Shown here: positions 24,960 to 34,944 of the stretch, in pieces
Layout of the letters: each line of letters starts with the position of its first letter
How positions within the stretch are numbered: position 1 is the stretch's first letter
Assembly (NCBI GenBank): GCA_947631945.1
Contig: CANRNI010000008.1
Location: forward strand, 1 to 64,000
Origin: an uncultured Clostridia bacterium
Lineage (GTDB): Bacteria; Bacillota; Clostridia; Oscillospirales; Acutalibacteraceae
Length of the DNA stretch: 64,000 nt
Direction of reading: 5' to 3'
Notes under the pieces: generated by a model
Told to the model about the DNA's origin: nothing
Seen by the model: the letters and a program-made list of their open reading frames with translations, nothing else
Database searches by the model: none
Position numbers and translations under genes: made by a program

Positions 24960-25104
24960 AAATCATCACCATTTTAATATTATACTACCTGTACCGTTAA
25001 TAGTCAAACCCAAAAATACAAAAAAAAATATAAATTGCCATATAAAATTTCCGTAAAGTCAAATGACTAATTTATTAAGGAAAGACCGATTAAATCGAAA
25101 AACA

Positions 25105-25149
25105 GAAAAAAATCTCACCGCAAATGCCGAAAAACCGACATTTGCGGTG
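25105..25149 (-). terminator. Probable ssrA terminator
   Basis: On the minus strand CACCGCAAATGTCGG and its partner around TTTTT form a stem followed by GAGATTTTTTTCTG. It is the first strong hairpin after the ssrA 3' end, read through the repeat at 25156-25330. Confidence 0.6.
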
Positions 25150-25155
25150 TGTTTT

Positions 25156-25330
25156 AGGGAAATACTGATTAAATCGAACATGCAGATTGTGCCATGAGAT
25201 TTTTCGTCAGATTGTCAAAAGCGACGCAGGAATACTGACGTATTTTAAGGAGCTTTTGGCAAAAATGACGGAAAATCTCGGTGCAAGATGCATGTTCAGC
25301 CGTCAGGCGTGATTTAATCAGTGTTTCCCT
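25156..25330 (+). repeat. MITE-like hairpin repeat, type A ends, full copy
   Basis: 175 bp. Terminal inverted repeats AGGGAAATACTGATTAAATC and GATTTAATCAGTGTTTCCCT match at 19 of 20 positions. Inner arms (GAGATTTTTCGTCAGATTG and AAAAATGACGGAAAATCTC) also pair, so the whole unit can fold as one long hairpin. It contains no coding frame. It ends 3 bases from the tmRNA 3' CCA. Confidence 0.85.
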
Positions 25331-25333
25331 AAT

Positions 25334-25687
25334 TGGTGGAGATGGCGGTAATCGAAACCGCGTCCGAAAACCTATCCTCGCGGTTTTCTACGAGCGTAGC
25401 CGATAATTTAAATCTCTCGTCATGCACGCCTGTCGGCAGGCTTGCAATCGGACAGTTCCGTTATTCACGACGGGCTACGGAAACACTTACCCGTTCGCGT
25501 TCACTGCTGAATGACGCTCTGTCCCGGGCCGCAGTACTCCCGGGCAGAACGGCAGCCAAATTAAGCGGCTGCTAAAACAGTTTTATTATTGTCGTTTATT
25601 TTTAATAAACTTGCGATTTTTATAGAGGTACCGCGCCTCTGCTCGCTTACCGGGATTCAAAATCCCCGTCGAAATCCTTTCATCCCC
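25334..25687 (-). ncRNA. ssrA: tmRNA
   Basis: About 354 nt on the minus strand. The 5' end starts GGGGATGAAAGGATTTCGAC and the 3' end closes TTTCGATTACCGCCATCTCCA with CCA. The two ends form the alanyl-tRNA-like domain. The tag reading frame ends NDNNKTVLAAA followed by a stop (TAA) in the AAAACTGTTTTAGCAGCC area. It rescues stalled ribosomes and adds the degradation tag, together with SmpB, whose gene lies next upstream. Confidence 0.95.
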
Positions 25688-25693
25688 TTATAT

Positions 25694-25735
25694 CAATTTA
25701 CAATTGACAATTGACAATGTACAATTGACAATTAT
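25694..25735. repeat. Short CAATTGA-type repeats
   Basis: Four close copies of ACAATTGACAATT in this 60-base gap between ssrA and smpB. An inverted set (AATTGTCAATTGTACATTG) lies at 27981-28006. Confidence 0.7.
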
Positions 25736-25746
25736 ATATATTATAA

Positions 25747-26211
25747 CTATAAATTGCGTCCCGCCATATTTCTTTCTATATCTCTTTCGGCGCTCTTTTT
25801 GGCGGCGGTTTCGCGTTTATCATACAGCTTTTTGCCTTTGCAAAGACCTACAAGCACCTTGGCTCTGCCCTTTTTGAAATATATCTGTAAAGGTATTATC
25901 GCATATCCCTGCTGTTTTGTCAAGCCGAAAAGTTTTAGTATTTCTTTTTTATGCATAAGCAGCTTTTTCGGTCTTAACGGGTCGCGGTTAAAGATGTTGC
26001 CGTGGTCATAAGGCGAAATATGCATACCGTTGGCGAAAATCTCACCGTTATCAATATTGCACCATGAATCCTTCAGATTTACTTTACCCTGCCTTACGGA
26101 TTTTACCTCCGTACCGAAAAGCTCAAGTCCCGCCTCATATGTTTCAAGCACAAAATAATCATGATACGCTTTTTTATTCTGCGCTATGGTTCTGTTTTCA
26201 TTTTTTTCCAC
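25747..26211 (-). CDS. smpB: SsrA-binding protein SmpB
   Basis: 154 residues, the usual size. It binds tmRNA and delivers it to stalled ribosomes. Typical marks are RTIAQNKKAYHDYFV, ETYEAGLELFGTEVKS, VNLKDSWCNIDNGEIF, MHISPYDHGNIFNRDPLRPK, KKEILKLFGLTKQQGYAI and a basic C-terminal tail (KRETAAKKSAERDIER) that enters the mRNA channel. AAAGGAGGTGTTACCG precedes the ATG. It directly neighbours ssrA. Confidence 0.97.
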   Translation of the reverse strand: MEKNENRTIAQNKKAYHDYFVLETYEAGLELFGTEVKSVRQGKVNLKDSWCNIDNGEIFANGMHISPYDHGNIFNRDPLRPKKLLMHKKEILKLFGLTKQQGYAIIPLQIYFKKGRAKVLVGLCKGKKLYDKRETAAKKSAERDIERNMAGRNL

Positions 26212-26244
26212 GGTAACACCTCCTTTAAAACATTGTTACAATTT

Positions 26245-27933
26245 TTACATACTTTCGGGAACTGAAATTTTCATCATAGTAAGTATATTACACATAACAT
26301 CTTTGACGCATTTGCACAGGAATAATCTTGCCGCGCGAAGATTTTCGTCATCGACGTCGCACCTGCGCGCATTGTAGAATTTATGGAAAAGCGTAGCGAG
26401 ATCTATCGCGTATTTAGTGATTTTAGATGGGTCGAGCGTTCTCGCCGCATTTTCGATTTCACCTGTAAGAGCGGCGATATGACGTATAAGCTCGGTTTCC
26501 TCAGGTTCGGAAAGAAGCATAGCCTGCTCCCTCGTGCAGCCGTTAAACGGCGTGCCTTTTTCGTTCATTTTTCTGAATATGCTGCAAATTCTCGCATGAG
26601 CGTACTGGCAATAATAAACGGGATTTGACGACGATTCCTCAATCGCAAGGTCAAGGTCAAAATCGCAGTGCGAATTTGCTTCGCGCATATTAAAGAAAAA
26701 TCTCGCCGCGTCGATAGGCACTTCGTCAAGAAGCGTCACAAGAGTTATCGCCTTGCCCGAACGCTTGGACGCTTTTATAATTTCTCCGTCCTTTACAAGT
26801 CGTACCATCTGCATAAGTATTACTTCTATTCTCGACGAATCCACGCCCAAAGCCTGAATAGCGGCTTTAAGTCTCGGCACATATCCGTGGTGGTCGGCCC
26901 CGAGAATATCTATAGCCCTGTCAAAACCTCTTGTGACGAGCTTATTATAATGATAGGCTATGTCAGGTACAATATATGTGAAGAATCCGTTGCTGCGGCG
27001 CAGTACGAAATCCTTGTCGCACCCGAACTGCTCGGCCTTGAACCAAAGAGCGCCGTCCTGCTCATAGGTATATCCGTTTTCCGTAAGCAGCTCTACAACA
27101 CGCTTTGCGGCTCCGCTGTTATGCAGCGTACTTTCATGGAACCATGTATCATACTTTATTTTATATTTGAGCAAATCTCTTTCAAGCCCCCGGATATTGA
27201 GCGGCAAAGCGTAATCCACAAGAGCCTTTCTGCGCTCCTCCTCGGACACGGACATATATTTATCGCCGTTGATTTCGGCAAAATTATTGACGTGGTCGAT
27301 TATATCCTGACCGTGATATGAATCCTCGGGCATTTCAATATCGTCTCCGAAATGTTGGCGGTAGCGTATATCGAGAGACAAACCGAATTTCTCAATCTGA
27401 TTTCCGCCGTCGTTAATATAAAACTCTCTTTCGGTACGGTATCCGGCCCATGAGAGTATCGAGGCAAGACAGTCGCCCATAGCGCCGCCCCTCGCGTTGC
27501 CTATATGCATAGGTCCGGTAGGATTAGCCGAAACAAACTCAACAAGCGCGCTCTTTCCCCTGCCGTAATCCGAATGACCGTAATTTTCTCCTTTTTCTTC
27601 GGCGTCAAGCAGAATATCGGCGTAGTATGCCTGATTAAGGCGAAAGTTTATAAATCCCGCTCCGGCGGCTTCTATACCGCTGAAATAAGTGCCGTCAAGC
27701 TCGGCGTTTGAACACAGAACGTTTGCGATTTTTATCGGAGCGGTTCTGAAAACTCTCGCGGAAACCATCGCCGCGTTAACCGAATAATCTCCGTGAGACC
27801 TATCGGCAGGTATCTCAACTTTAAAATCGGGTAAATCGCCCTTAGGCAAATCTCCTGCGGCAGCAGCTCTTTCAGCCGCTTTTTTTATAATATCAACAAT
27901 TTGTTCTTCCGCTTTTTTTACAATATAACTCAT
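26245..27933 (-). CDS. argS: Arginyl-tRNA synthetase
   Basis: 562 residues, near the family norm. It charges tRNA-Arg. The N-terminal additional domain is followed by the class I core with the HIGH-type signature FVSANPTGPMHIGNARGGAM. The KMSKS-type loop is IKASKRSGKAITL, a common ArgRS variant. The C-terminal anticodon-binding helical domain has NPVYYCQYAHARICSIFRK and the closing LCKCVKDVMCNILTMMKI. AGGAAAAAAATG marks the start region. It is followed by smpB and ssrA, and preceded by the DUF1934 gene. Confidence 0.97.
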   Translation of the reverse strand: MSYIVKKAEEQIVDIIKKAAERAAAAGDLPKGDLPDFKVEIPADRSHGDYSVNAAMVSARVFRTAPIKIANVLCSNAELDGTYFSGIEAAGAGFINFRLNQAYYADILLDAEEKGENYGHSDYGRGKSALVEFVSANPTGPMHIGNARGGAMGDCLASILSWAGYRTEREFYINDGGNQIEKFGLSLDIRYRQHFGDDIEMPEDSYHGQDIIDHVNNFAEINGDKYMSVSEEERRKALVDYALPLNIRGLERDLLKYKIKYDTWFHESTLHNSGAAKRVVELLTENGYTYEQDGALWFKAEQFGCDKDFVLRRSNGFFTYIVPDIAYHYNKLVTRGFDRAIDILGADHHGYVPRLKAAIQALGVDSSRIEVILMQMVRLVKDGEIIKASKRSGKAITLVTLLDEVPIDAARFFFNMREANSHCDFDLDLAIEESSSNPVYYCQYAHARICSIFRKMNEKGTPFNGCTREQAMLLSEPEETELIRHIAALTGEIENAARTLDPSKITKYAIDLATLFHKFYNARRCDVDDENLRAARLFLCKCVKDVMCNILTMMKISVPESM

Positions 27934-27980
27934 TTTTTTCCTTTCAGATACGAATAGTGTATCTTATTTAATTTTTCAAT

Positions 27981-28006
27981 AATTGTCAATTGTACATTGT
28001 CAATTA
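27981..28006. repeat. Short inverted CAATTGA-type repeat overlapping a stop codon
   Basis: AATTGTCAATTGTACATTG followed by TCAATTA; its right end supplies the TAA stop (28004-28006, minus strand) of the DUF1934 gene. It mirrors the copies at 25694-25735. Confidence 0.6.
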
Positions 28007-28417
28007 TTTTACCGTTATTTCCATCTCGTTTTCGCTCGCGACTCCGCCGTAAAAATCAATGGTGTATTTAAGCTCAAGTACTCCGCAACCGTCAACCACC
28101 GTTGATTTGACCTTTTGCGCGGCGATACCTATAAGCATGGAGCCGTATGGAGTAAGATAATTGCAGTTGTGGCGTTTACCCTGCTCTATCATCATTTCCG
28201 AACTGTACGAGCCTGTTCTGACAATTGAAACGCACTTTTTGTTTTTTACACTTAAAACCGTATGACAGCCGCGCAGTTCATCATACTGCTCGTCATATTC
28301 AATAGTATAATTGTCATCGTTGCCGCAGAAAACACCGCGGGTAGTCATTTCATACGACTCCCTTGCATCATCGACTATATGAGCGTCTCTGAGAGTTAAA
28401 AGCACGTCCTTTTTCAT
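28004..28417 (-). CDS. DUF1934-family protein
   Basis: 137 residues, the usual size of this calycin-like beta-barrel family (YwiB-type). It has MKKDVLLTLRDAHIVD at the start and LTPYGSMLIGIAAQKVKS in the last third, both conserved. Its biochemical role is not known. As in Bacillus, it lies next to argS. It begins 2 bases after the ddl stop, so the three genes ddl, this one and argS are likely one transcript. Confidence 0.85.
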   Translation of the reverse strand: MKKDVLLTLRDAHIVDDARESYEMTTRGVFCGNDDNYTIEYDEQYDELRGCHTVLSVKNKKCVSIVRTGSYSSEMMIEQGKRHNCNYLTPYGSMLIGIAAQKVKSTVVDGCGVLELKYTIDFYGGVASENEMEITVK

Positions 28418-28419
28418 TT

Positions 28420-29472
28420 CTATCGTTCCAATGCCAATTTAATCAGCCGGTCAATCAGTACACCGTAAGGAACGCCGCTTTTTTCAAACAGCATAGAATA
28501 CATACTGATTGATGTAAAACCGGGTAATGTATTTATTTCGTTAAAAATTACTTTATTGTCGCTTCGCCGTAAAAAGAAATCCACTCTTGCAAGTCCCGTA
28601 CAACCGAGCGCCCTGTACGCTTTCAGAGCCGTATTTCTTATTTCATCGCCGACATTCTTCGGAACCTCGGCCGGAATTATAAGCGCGGAATCGCCGTCTA
28701 TGTACTTCGCTTCATAATCATAAAACTCGTTGCAGGGTACTACTTCACCGACAACGGAGGCTACAGGCTCGTCGTTTCCGAGAACGGAACACTCAATTTC
28801 TCTGCCGTCTATATTTTCCTCCGCGACTATTTTTGTATCCTCTTTAAACGCTCTTTCGGCGGCTTTGTAAATATCCTCCGCCGTTTTTGCTTTGGATATC
28901 CCTACGGACGAGCCCGCGTTGGCAGGCTTAATAAACAGCGGAAGCCCGAGATAGTCAACACATTTTTTTACAAAAGCGCCGCTGTCTTTTTTATACTCAT
29001 ATTCCGTGACGCTCAGCCACTTTGCCTGAGCTATTTTTTCACAGTCCGCAATCGTGTTGGTAACAGATTTATCCATGCACATCGCGCTTGCGAGAGTACG
29101 GCAGCCGACGTAAGGGATACCGGCAAGCTCAAGCAAGCCCTGAACAGTACCGTCCTCTCCGTTTTTGCCGTGAAGAACAGGGAAACATACGTCAACGTGA
29201 ATCCTTTCAATGCCGTTTTCTCCGAAAACATTTACGCACTTATCGCCGAAATCAGTTGATATCGCGGCTTTAACGCCGTCTTTTACCCATTCGCCTGATG
29301 GCAGTTTTTCTTTATCGCCGCCGTAATACAGCCATTTTCCGTCCTTTGTAATGCCGAGTAAAACGGGATTATATTTATCCTTGGGAATATTATTGACAAC
29401 CGAATATGCGGAATTGAGCGAAACCTCGTATTCGCTGGACTTCCCGCCGAAAAGAATCAATATGTTCAGCAT
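28420..29472 (-). CDS. ddl: D-alanine--D-alanine ligase
   Basis: 350 residues from the ATG at 29472, which lies 11 bases after GAGAGG; an in-frame ATG at 29481 is too close to that site. It joins two D-alanines for peptidoglycan precursors. The ATP-grasp fold has ILILFGGKSSEYEVSLNSAY, FIKPANAGSSVGISKAK, IVAEENIDGREIECSVLG, and EINTLPGFTSISMY near the end. It has no features I would link to vancomycin-type ligases. It heads a small operon with DUF1934 and argS. Confidence 0.95.
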   Translation of the reverse strand: MLNILILFGGKSSEYEVSLNSAYSVVNNIPKDKYNPVLLGITKDGKWLYYGGDKEKLPSGEWVKDGVKAAISTDFGDKCVNVFGENGIERIHVDVCFPVLHGKNGEDGTVQGLLELAGIPYVGCRTLASAMCMDKSVTNTIADCEKIAQAKWLSVTEYEYKKDSGAFVKKCVDYLGLPLFIKPANAGSSVGISKAKTAEDIYKAAERAFKEDTKIVAEENIDGREIECSVLGNDEPVASVVGEVVPCNEFYDYEAKYIDGDSALIIPAEVPKNVGDEIRNTALKAYRALGCTGLARVDFFLRRSDNKVIFNEINTLPGFTSISMYSMLFEKSGVPYGVLIDRLIKLALER

Positions 29473-29625
29473 GAGATTCATTTCCTCTCTATATAAAAGT
29501 CAACGCATAACGCTGAAATATATATACAATAATTATAGCCGCAATATTCACAATTGTCAAGAGTTGACAGTATTTAAGAGCGGATAAAAGCGTTGTTAAA
29601 AAATAATGTCAGTGTTTTCTTAAGG

Positions 29626-29655
29626 CAAACGAACCTGCCGAAGCAGATTCGTTTG
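29626..29655 (-). terminator. Stable UUCG-type hairpin after spoIIID
   Basis: CAAACGAATCTGC, tetraloop TTCG, then GCAGGTTCGTTTG on the minus strand. No long T run follows, so it may be an RNA-stabilising end or a weak terminator. The 180-base gap to ddl contains nothing else obvious. Confidence 0.6.
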
Positions 29656-29687
29656 ATTTCCGAGCTCCTATTTTTTCTCAAAGCAAA

Positions 29688-29939
29688 TTACTTCATATGT
29701 AAATATTTTTCCCTTGTCGCGAGGCCTCCCCTTATGTGCCTTTGCGCTTTATTATCATCAAGAACCTTGCGCACCTCGTCATAGAGAGACGGACTTACTT
29801 TTTTTAACCGTGAAGAAACATCAGCGTGAACCGTACTTTTGGAAATTCCAAATTCTTTTGCCGCGGCACGAACTGTCGTTTTGTGCTCTACGATATATTC
29901 TCCAAGCTCGATAGCTCTTTCCTCTACAAGGACTTTCAA
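29688..29939 (-). CDS. spoIIID: Sporulation transcription factor SpoIIID
   Basis: 83 residues from the TTG at 29939, since AAGGAGG lies 8 bases upstream. It controls mother-cell genes during endospore formation. The helix-turn-helix is TVRAAAKEFGISKSTVHADV, followed by RLKKVSPSLYDEVRKVL and the basic end HIRGGLATREKYL. The Bacillus protein is slightly longer (93). A perfect 12-bp inverted repeat (29952-29984) directly overlaps its ribosome binding site, listed separately. Confidence 0.95.
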   Translation of the reverse strand: MKVLVEERAIELGEYIVEHKTTVRAAAKEFGISKSTVHADVSSRLKKVSPSLYDEVRKVLDDNKAQRHIRGGLATREKYLHMK

Positions 29940-29951
29940 GAAAAAAACCTC

Positions 29952-29984
29952 CTTAAAACATATCATTCAATAATATGTTTTAAG
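29952..29984 (-). promoter_or_regulatory. Perfect dyad overlapping the spoIIID ribosome binding site
   Basis: CTTAAAACATAT and ATATGTTTTAAG are separated by 9 bases. The downstream arm merges with AAGGAGG on the minus strand. Folded in the RNA it would cover part of the Shine-Dalgarno; as DNA it could be an operator. CATATTAT inside it also resembles a sigma-E -10 element. Which applies cannot be told by reading. Confidence 0.55.
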
Positions 29985-30044
29985 AAGGCAAATTATGATT
30001 TCGTACGCGTCCGCCGACGCATTTTAAAAGACACGTAAACCGCG

Positions 30045-31241
30045 CTACATTGCCCTAAGACTGTCCACGAACTGTCTTGCGACTCTCGCCGACCTGCCGC
30101 CTTTTTTCAGAGCGAATCTTTCGGCGTCAAGACTGAATTTTTCGTTTTCCGCGTCGATTCCGTATGATGAAGCGATATTCTTGGCTATTTCGAGGTAGCA
30201 TTTCTTATCGGGTTTTACAAACGTAATGCAAAGCCCGAAACGCTCGGAAAGCGACATAAGCTCCTGTACCGTGTCATTGCGGTGAATATCGTCGCCGCCG
30301 TCCCTGTCCGCGAACGATTCTCTTACAATGTGACGGCGGTTGCTCGTGGCATAAATTACGACGTTATTCGATTTCGCCGTAACCGAACCTTCGAGAATGG
30401 CTTTTAGGGCGTTAAAGTTATCGTCGGCCTGAGAAAAAGACAAATCGTCTATAAACAGTATAAATTTAAGAGGATTTGAGTTTAATTCCTCTATGACTGA
30501 CGGAATATCGACAAGCTGCTCCTTGCGAACCTCTACTATACGAAGTCCCTCGCCTTTAAGCTCGTTTACAACAGCCTTTACCGTTGATGATTTGCCTGTT
30601 CCCGCGTCGCCAGAAAGCAGTATATTCGCGGCGGGCTTACCCGAAAGCAGAGCCTTTGTATTATTTATTATGGTCTGCCGTTCGTCGTGATAACCCGATA
30701 AATCGGACAGAGATATCGTATCGGGATTTTTCACGGGTGCTACAGCTCCGTCCTTTACTCGGAACATATGATATTTGGCGTAGATTCCGTAGCCATACTT
30801 TGATATATTGTCGCACCGGCTGAAATATTCCGTCTCAAAGTCAATTTCCGTTGTTCTCCATGACGGCAGAAAACCATCATAGCCCATCGCCTCTTTAATT
30901 ACTACGCTCGTAAGAGACGCAAGCTCATTGAAAACCGAAAGCTCAGCCTTTACACAGTCGGTCATTTCCTCGGAAACAGCTTCGCCATGCGATTTCTTCT
31001 TTACGAATACGTTTTCATCGTCCGAAACGGCGCCGAATATATATTCGCTGAGATTGTCGGTATTGTTATAAAGCTCATGGACAAAATTGCCGTAATTATC
31101 AGCCGCGCTGATTTTATCGTTATTATTAATACAGGAATCAAGAAGAGACAAAAGGGCATTTATAACTCCGTCGCTTAAAATATTTCTGAACACAGCGACC
31201 GTTTTAAGCCTTATGTAAAGAGCAGACAAATATTCGTTCAT
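30045..31241 (-). CDS. DUF815-family AAA+ ATPase
   Basis: 398 residues. The C-terminal 240 residues are the ATPase: Walker A NILLSGDAGTGKSSTV (about residue 205), Walker B LKFILFIDDLSF, sensor region NNVVIYATSNRRHIVRES, and an arginine-finger-type segment FADRDGGDDIH. The N-terminal 150 residues are helical and specific to this group. DUF815 proteins are widespread ATPases without a proven role, sometimes called DnaA-like. The gene starts 12 bases after ilvD ends and may be read from the same transcript. Confidence 0.85.
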   Translation of the reverse strand: MNEYLSALYIRLKTVAVFRNILSDGVINALLSLLDSCINNNDKISAADNYGNFVHELYNNTDNLSEYIFGAVSDDENVFVKKKSHGEAVSEEMTDCVKAELSVFNELASLTSVVIKEAMGYDGFLPSWRTTEIDFETEYFSRCDNISKYGYGIYAKYHMFRVKDGAVAPVKNPDTISLSDLSGYHDERQTIINNTKALLSGKPAANILLSGDAGTGKSSTVKAVVNELKGEGLRIVEVRKEQLVDIPSVIEELNSNPLKFILFIDDLSFSQADDNFNALKAILEGSVTAKSNNVVIYATSNRRHIVRESFADRDGGDDIHRNDTVQELMSLSERFGLCITFVKPDKKCYLEIAKNIASSYGIDAENEKFSLDAERFALKKGGRSARVARQFVDSLRAM

Positions 31242-31253
31242 TTACAACACTTC

Positions 31254-32912
31254 TTACTTGTTTATTATAGCTCCTCTTGAACCGCTTTCAACCATAGCGG
31301 CGTAGCGTTTGAGATAGCCCGAAAGCTCTTTTTTCTTTGGAACGAAATTCTTCATTCTCTCGTCTATTTCCTCCTGCGGCAGCTTGAGCTCCAGCTTATT
31401 GGCGGGAATGTCTATGCTTATAATATCGCCGTCTTTGATAATTCCTATCATACCGCCCGAAGCCGCTTCGGGTGAAACGTGACCTATCGCAGCGCCTCTC
31501 GTCGCGCCGCTGAATCTGCCGTCCGTAATAAGAGCGACCGAAGAACCGAGTCCCATACCGACTATAGCCGAAGTGGGATTGAGCATTTCTCTCATTCCGG
31601 GACCGCCCTTGGGGCCTTCATAGCGGATTACCACAACGTCGCCCGGTACGATTTTTCCGCCGTTGATTGCGGCCTGCGCGTCCTCCTCGCAGTCAAACAC
31701 CTTTGCGGGGCCTTCATGGCGAAGCATTTCGGGAGCTACCGCCGAACGCTTTACAACGCTTCCGTCGGGAGCAAGATTTCCGCGAAGTACTGCGATACCG
31801 CCTGTTTCGCTGAACGGCTCGTCAATCGGACGGATAACTTTTGTATTAAGATTTTTCGCGTTTTCGATATTTTCGGCTACAGTTTTGCCCGTAACCGTGA
31901 TAAGTTCGGTATGAAGCAGACCCTTTTTATTAAGCTCGTTCATTACCGCGTAAATTCCGCCGGCCTCGTCGAGTTCCTCAATATACGTCCTGCCAGCCGG
32001 AGCGAGATGGCAGAGATTCGGCGTTTTGTCGCTTATAGTATTGGCAATATCGAGATTTATTTCAATACCGCATTCGTGAGCTATCGCGGGAAGATGCAGC
32101 ATTGTATTTGTCGAGCAGCCGAGAGCCATATCGACCGTCAAAGCGTTTTCAAACGCCTCTTTCGTCATTATGTCGCGGGGACGGATATCGCGTTTTATAA
32201 GCTCCATTATCTTCATACCTGCGTGTTTCGCAAGCTCAATTCTCGCCGAATATACGGCGGGGATAGTGCCGTTTCCGCGAAGTCCCATACCTATAGCCTC
32301 GGTAAGACAGTTCATCGAATTTGCGGTATACATACCCGAACAGGAACCGCACGTCGGACAAGTTTTACATTCATATTCGTGGAGCTTTTCTTCCGTGATT
32401 TTGCCCGCGTTAAACTCCCCTACCGCTTCGGAAATGCTCGAAAAGCTGACCTTGCCGCCGTCAATATGCCCCGCGAGCATTGGTCCTCCGCTGACGAAAA
32501 TACAAGGAATATTAAGTCTTGCCGCCGCCATAAGAAGTCCGGGGACATTTTTATCACAGTTTGGCACCATCACAAGGGCGTCAAAGCCGTGAGCGAGCGC
32601 CATCGCTTCCGTCGAATCCGCGATAAGGTCGCGCGTTATAAGGGAATATTTCATACCCTTATGACCCATTGCTATGCCGTCGCATACCGCTATCGCGGGG
32701 AAAACAATAGGCGTACCTCCTGCGGACGCAACGCCGAGCTTGACTGCGTCAACTATTTTATCTATGTTCATATGTCCCGGAACGATTTCATTGTATGAGC
32801 TTACAATGCCGACAAGAGGTCTTTCGATTTCCTCATCGGTAAGACCAAGTGCATGATAAAGCGCTCTGTGCGGCGCGTTGTTTGTTCCGTTCTTAATTGA
32901 TTCGCTTACCAT
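31254..32912 (-). CDS. ilvD: Dihydroxy-acid dehydratase
   Basis: 552 residues from the ATG at 32912, preceded by AAAAGGAGGCAAAAT; an earlier in-frame start at 32981 has no site and would include the hairpin upstream. It dehydrates dihydroxy acids to the keto acids of valine and isoleucine synthesis. Iron-sulfur ligands appear in PNCDKNVPG and [19 protein letters not shown]. Other marks are [14 protein letters not shown] and [20 protein letters not shown]. Last gene of the branched-chain operon; DUF815 gene follows. Confidence 0.97.
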   Translation of the reverse strand: MVSESIKNGTNNAPHRALYHALGLTDEEIERPLVGIVSSYNEIVPGHMNIDKIVDAVKLGVASAGGTPIVFPAIAVCDGIAMGHKGMKYSLITRDLIADSTEAMALAHGFDALVMVPNCDKNVPGLLMAAARLNIPCIFVSGGPMLAGHIDGGKVSFSSISEAVGEFNAGKITEEKLHEYECKTCPTCGSCSGMYTANSMNCLTEAIGMGLRGNGTIPAVYSARIELAKHAGMKIMELIKRDIRPRDIMTKEAFENALTVDMALGCSTNTMLHLPAIAHECGIEINLDIANTISDKTPNLCHLAPAGRTYIEELDEAGGIYAVMNELNKKGLLHTELITVTGKTVAENIENAKNLNTKVIRPIDEPFSETGGIAVLRGNLAPDGSVVKRSAVAPEMLRHEGPAKVFDCEEDAQAAINGGKIVPGDVVVIRYEGPKGGPGMREMLNPTSAIVGMGLGSSVALITDGRFSGATRGAAIGHVSPEAASGGMIGIIKDGDIISIDIPANKLELKLPQEEIDERMKNFVPKKKELSGYLKRYAAMVESGSRGAIINK

Positions 32913-32930
32913 ATTTTGCCTCCTTTTAAG

Positions 32931-32971
32931 AAAAAACGCATCAGCCGTGAAAGATGTGCCACGACCGATGC
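32931..32971 (-). terminator. Hairpin between ilvC and ilvD
   Basis: On the minus strand GCATCGGTCGTG and CACGGCTGATGC form a 12-bp stem with two wobble pairs and are followed by six T. This is a good intrinsic terminator shape inside the operon, about 20 bases before the ilvD start, and would lower ilvD transcription relative to ilvC. Confidence 0.6.
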
Positions 32972-32984
32972 GCAAGGTCAATAA

Positions 32985-34031
<1,047 letters not shown>

Positions 34032-34153
34032 TTATTTAATAAACTGTATTTTGTCTATTGATATATTTTATCAATAGTAAAAATCAAAAGTAAAAATCAA
34101 AAATTATTATACCTACCATTTTTCATTTGTAAATATATACATTTTCACAATCC

Positions 34154-34857
34154 TTAAAAATTAACTTTGGAAATTTTTAACTTGTCTTTTAAATTGTCTC
34201 TGATAATATTTAAAAATTTAAATTTTCTAAGATATAAATTTAATTTCAATAAAAATTTGTGTTTATTAATAAATTTTTGTGTGTTTGTAAGCCATGTCGC
34301 CGTATAGTGGTGAATTGAATAATTCCAAATATTGTTTATTATTAATATTCCATTCCATTTCTGTTGAATGTTGCAATCAGCTTTAAAATCAGAATAATAT
34401 TTATAAAACATTTGCGTATCAAAACGAGTGCAAACCTCATAGTTGGATTCCGATGTAAGTTGCAAGTATTGGTCAAGTAGTTTTTTTATAAAATCATTAT
34501 TTTTAATTGCACCAAACCCCGAACCAGTATTGATATCGGTCGCATTTCCATAGCAAAACCATGCTTCGTTGGCTAATAAATCATCAATGGGTGCAATTAA
34601 TTCAACATCTGTATCTAAGTATACCCCCCCGTATTGTAAATTATTGCCAATCTTGCCGCATCGGAAAGAAAACCATATCTTCTTTCTTTATATGCTTTCG
34701 CTGCATAGGGACAAAAATTGACATCAAAATTATCCTCATTCCATTCAACAATATCCCAGTCTGGACAAAACTTTTTCCATGATGCTATGCAATTTTTCAT
34801 AATATCACTTTTCTCGCCACGACCAAACCAACAATAATTAATAATTTTTGGTATCAT
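34154..34857 (-). pseudogene. GT32-type glycosyltransferase gene broken at a G7 tract
   Basis: Two open frames join at 34624-34630 (minus strand GGGGGGG). The first begins MIPKIINYCWFGRG with RRYGFLSDAARLAIIYNTGG. The other resumes YLDTDVELIAPIDDLL and runs open to a TAA at 34154. With one more G the join reads NTGGVYLDTDVE, the usual DxD motif of GT32 (OCH1/capsule-type) sugar transferases. The gene would then encode about 234 residues, complete. The homopolymer makes slippage, a fixed mutation or a base-calling error equally possible. Base composition is strongly AT-rich compared with its ilv neighbours, suggesting acquisition. Confidence 0.75.
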
Positions 34858-34944
34858 TTGTAAAACTACCTCTTACATTAAATTTGTAACAATAATAATT
34901 AACTTATTTTTTTAAGCAAATTATAATATTTTATTCCTAAAATT

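Noticed and set aside
25333..25575. Plus-strand frame of 80 codons
   Set aside because: It is the complement of the tmRNA.
31479..32798. Long plus-strand frame of 439 codons
   Set aside because: It is antisense to ilvD in a codon-biased region; no family is recognisable and no binding site precedes it.
32913..32981. Longer N-terminus for ilvD
   Set aside because: The extension would include the hairpin and lacks a binding site; the ATG at 32912 has AAAAGGAGG.
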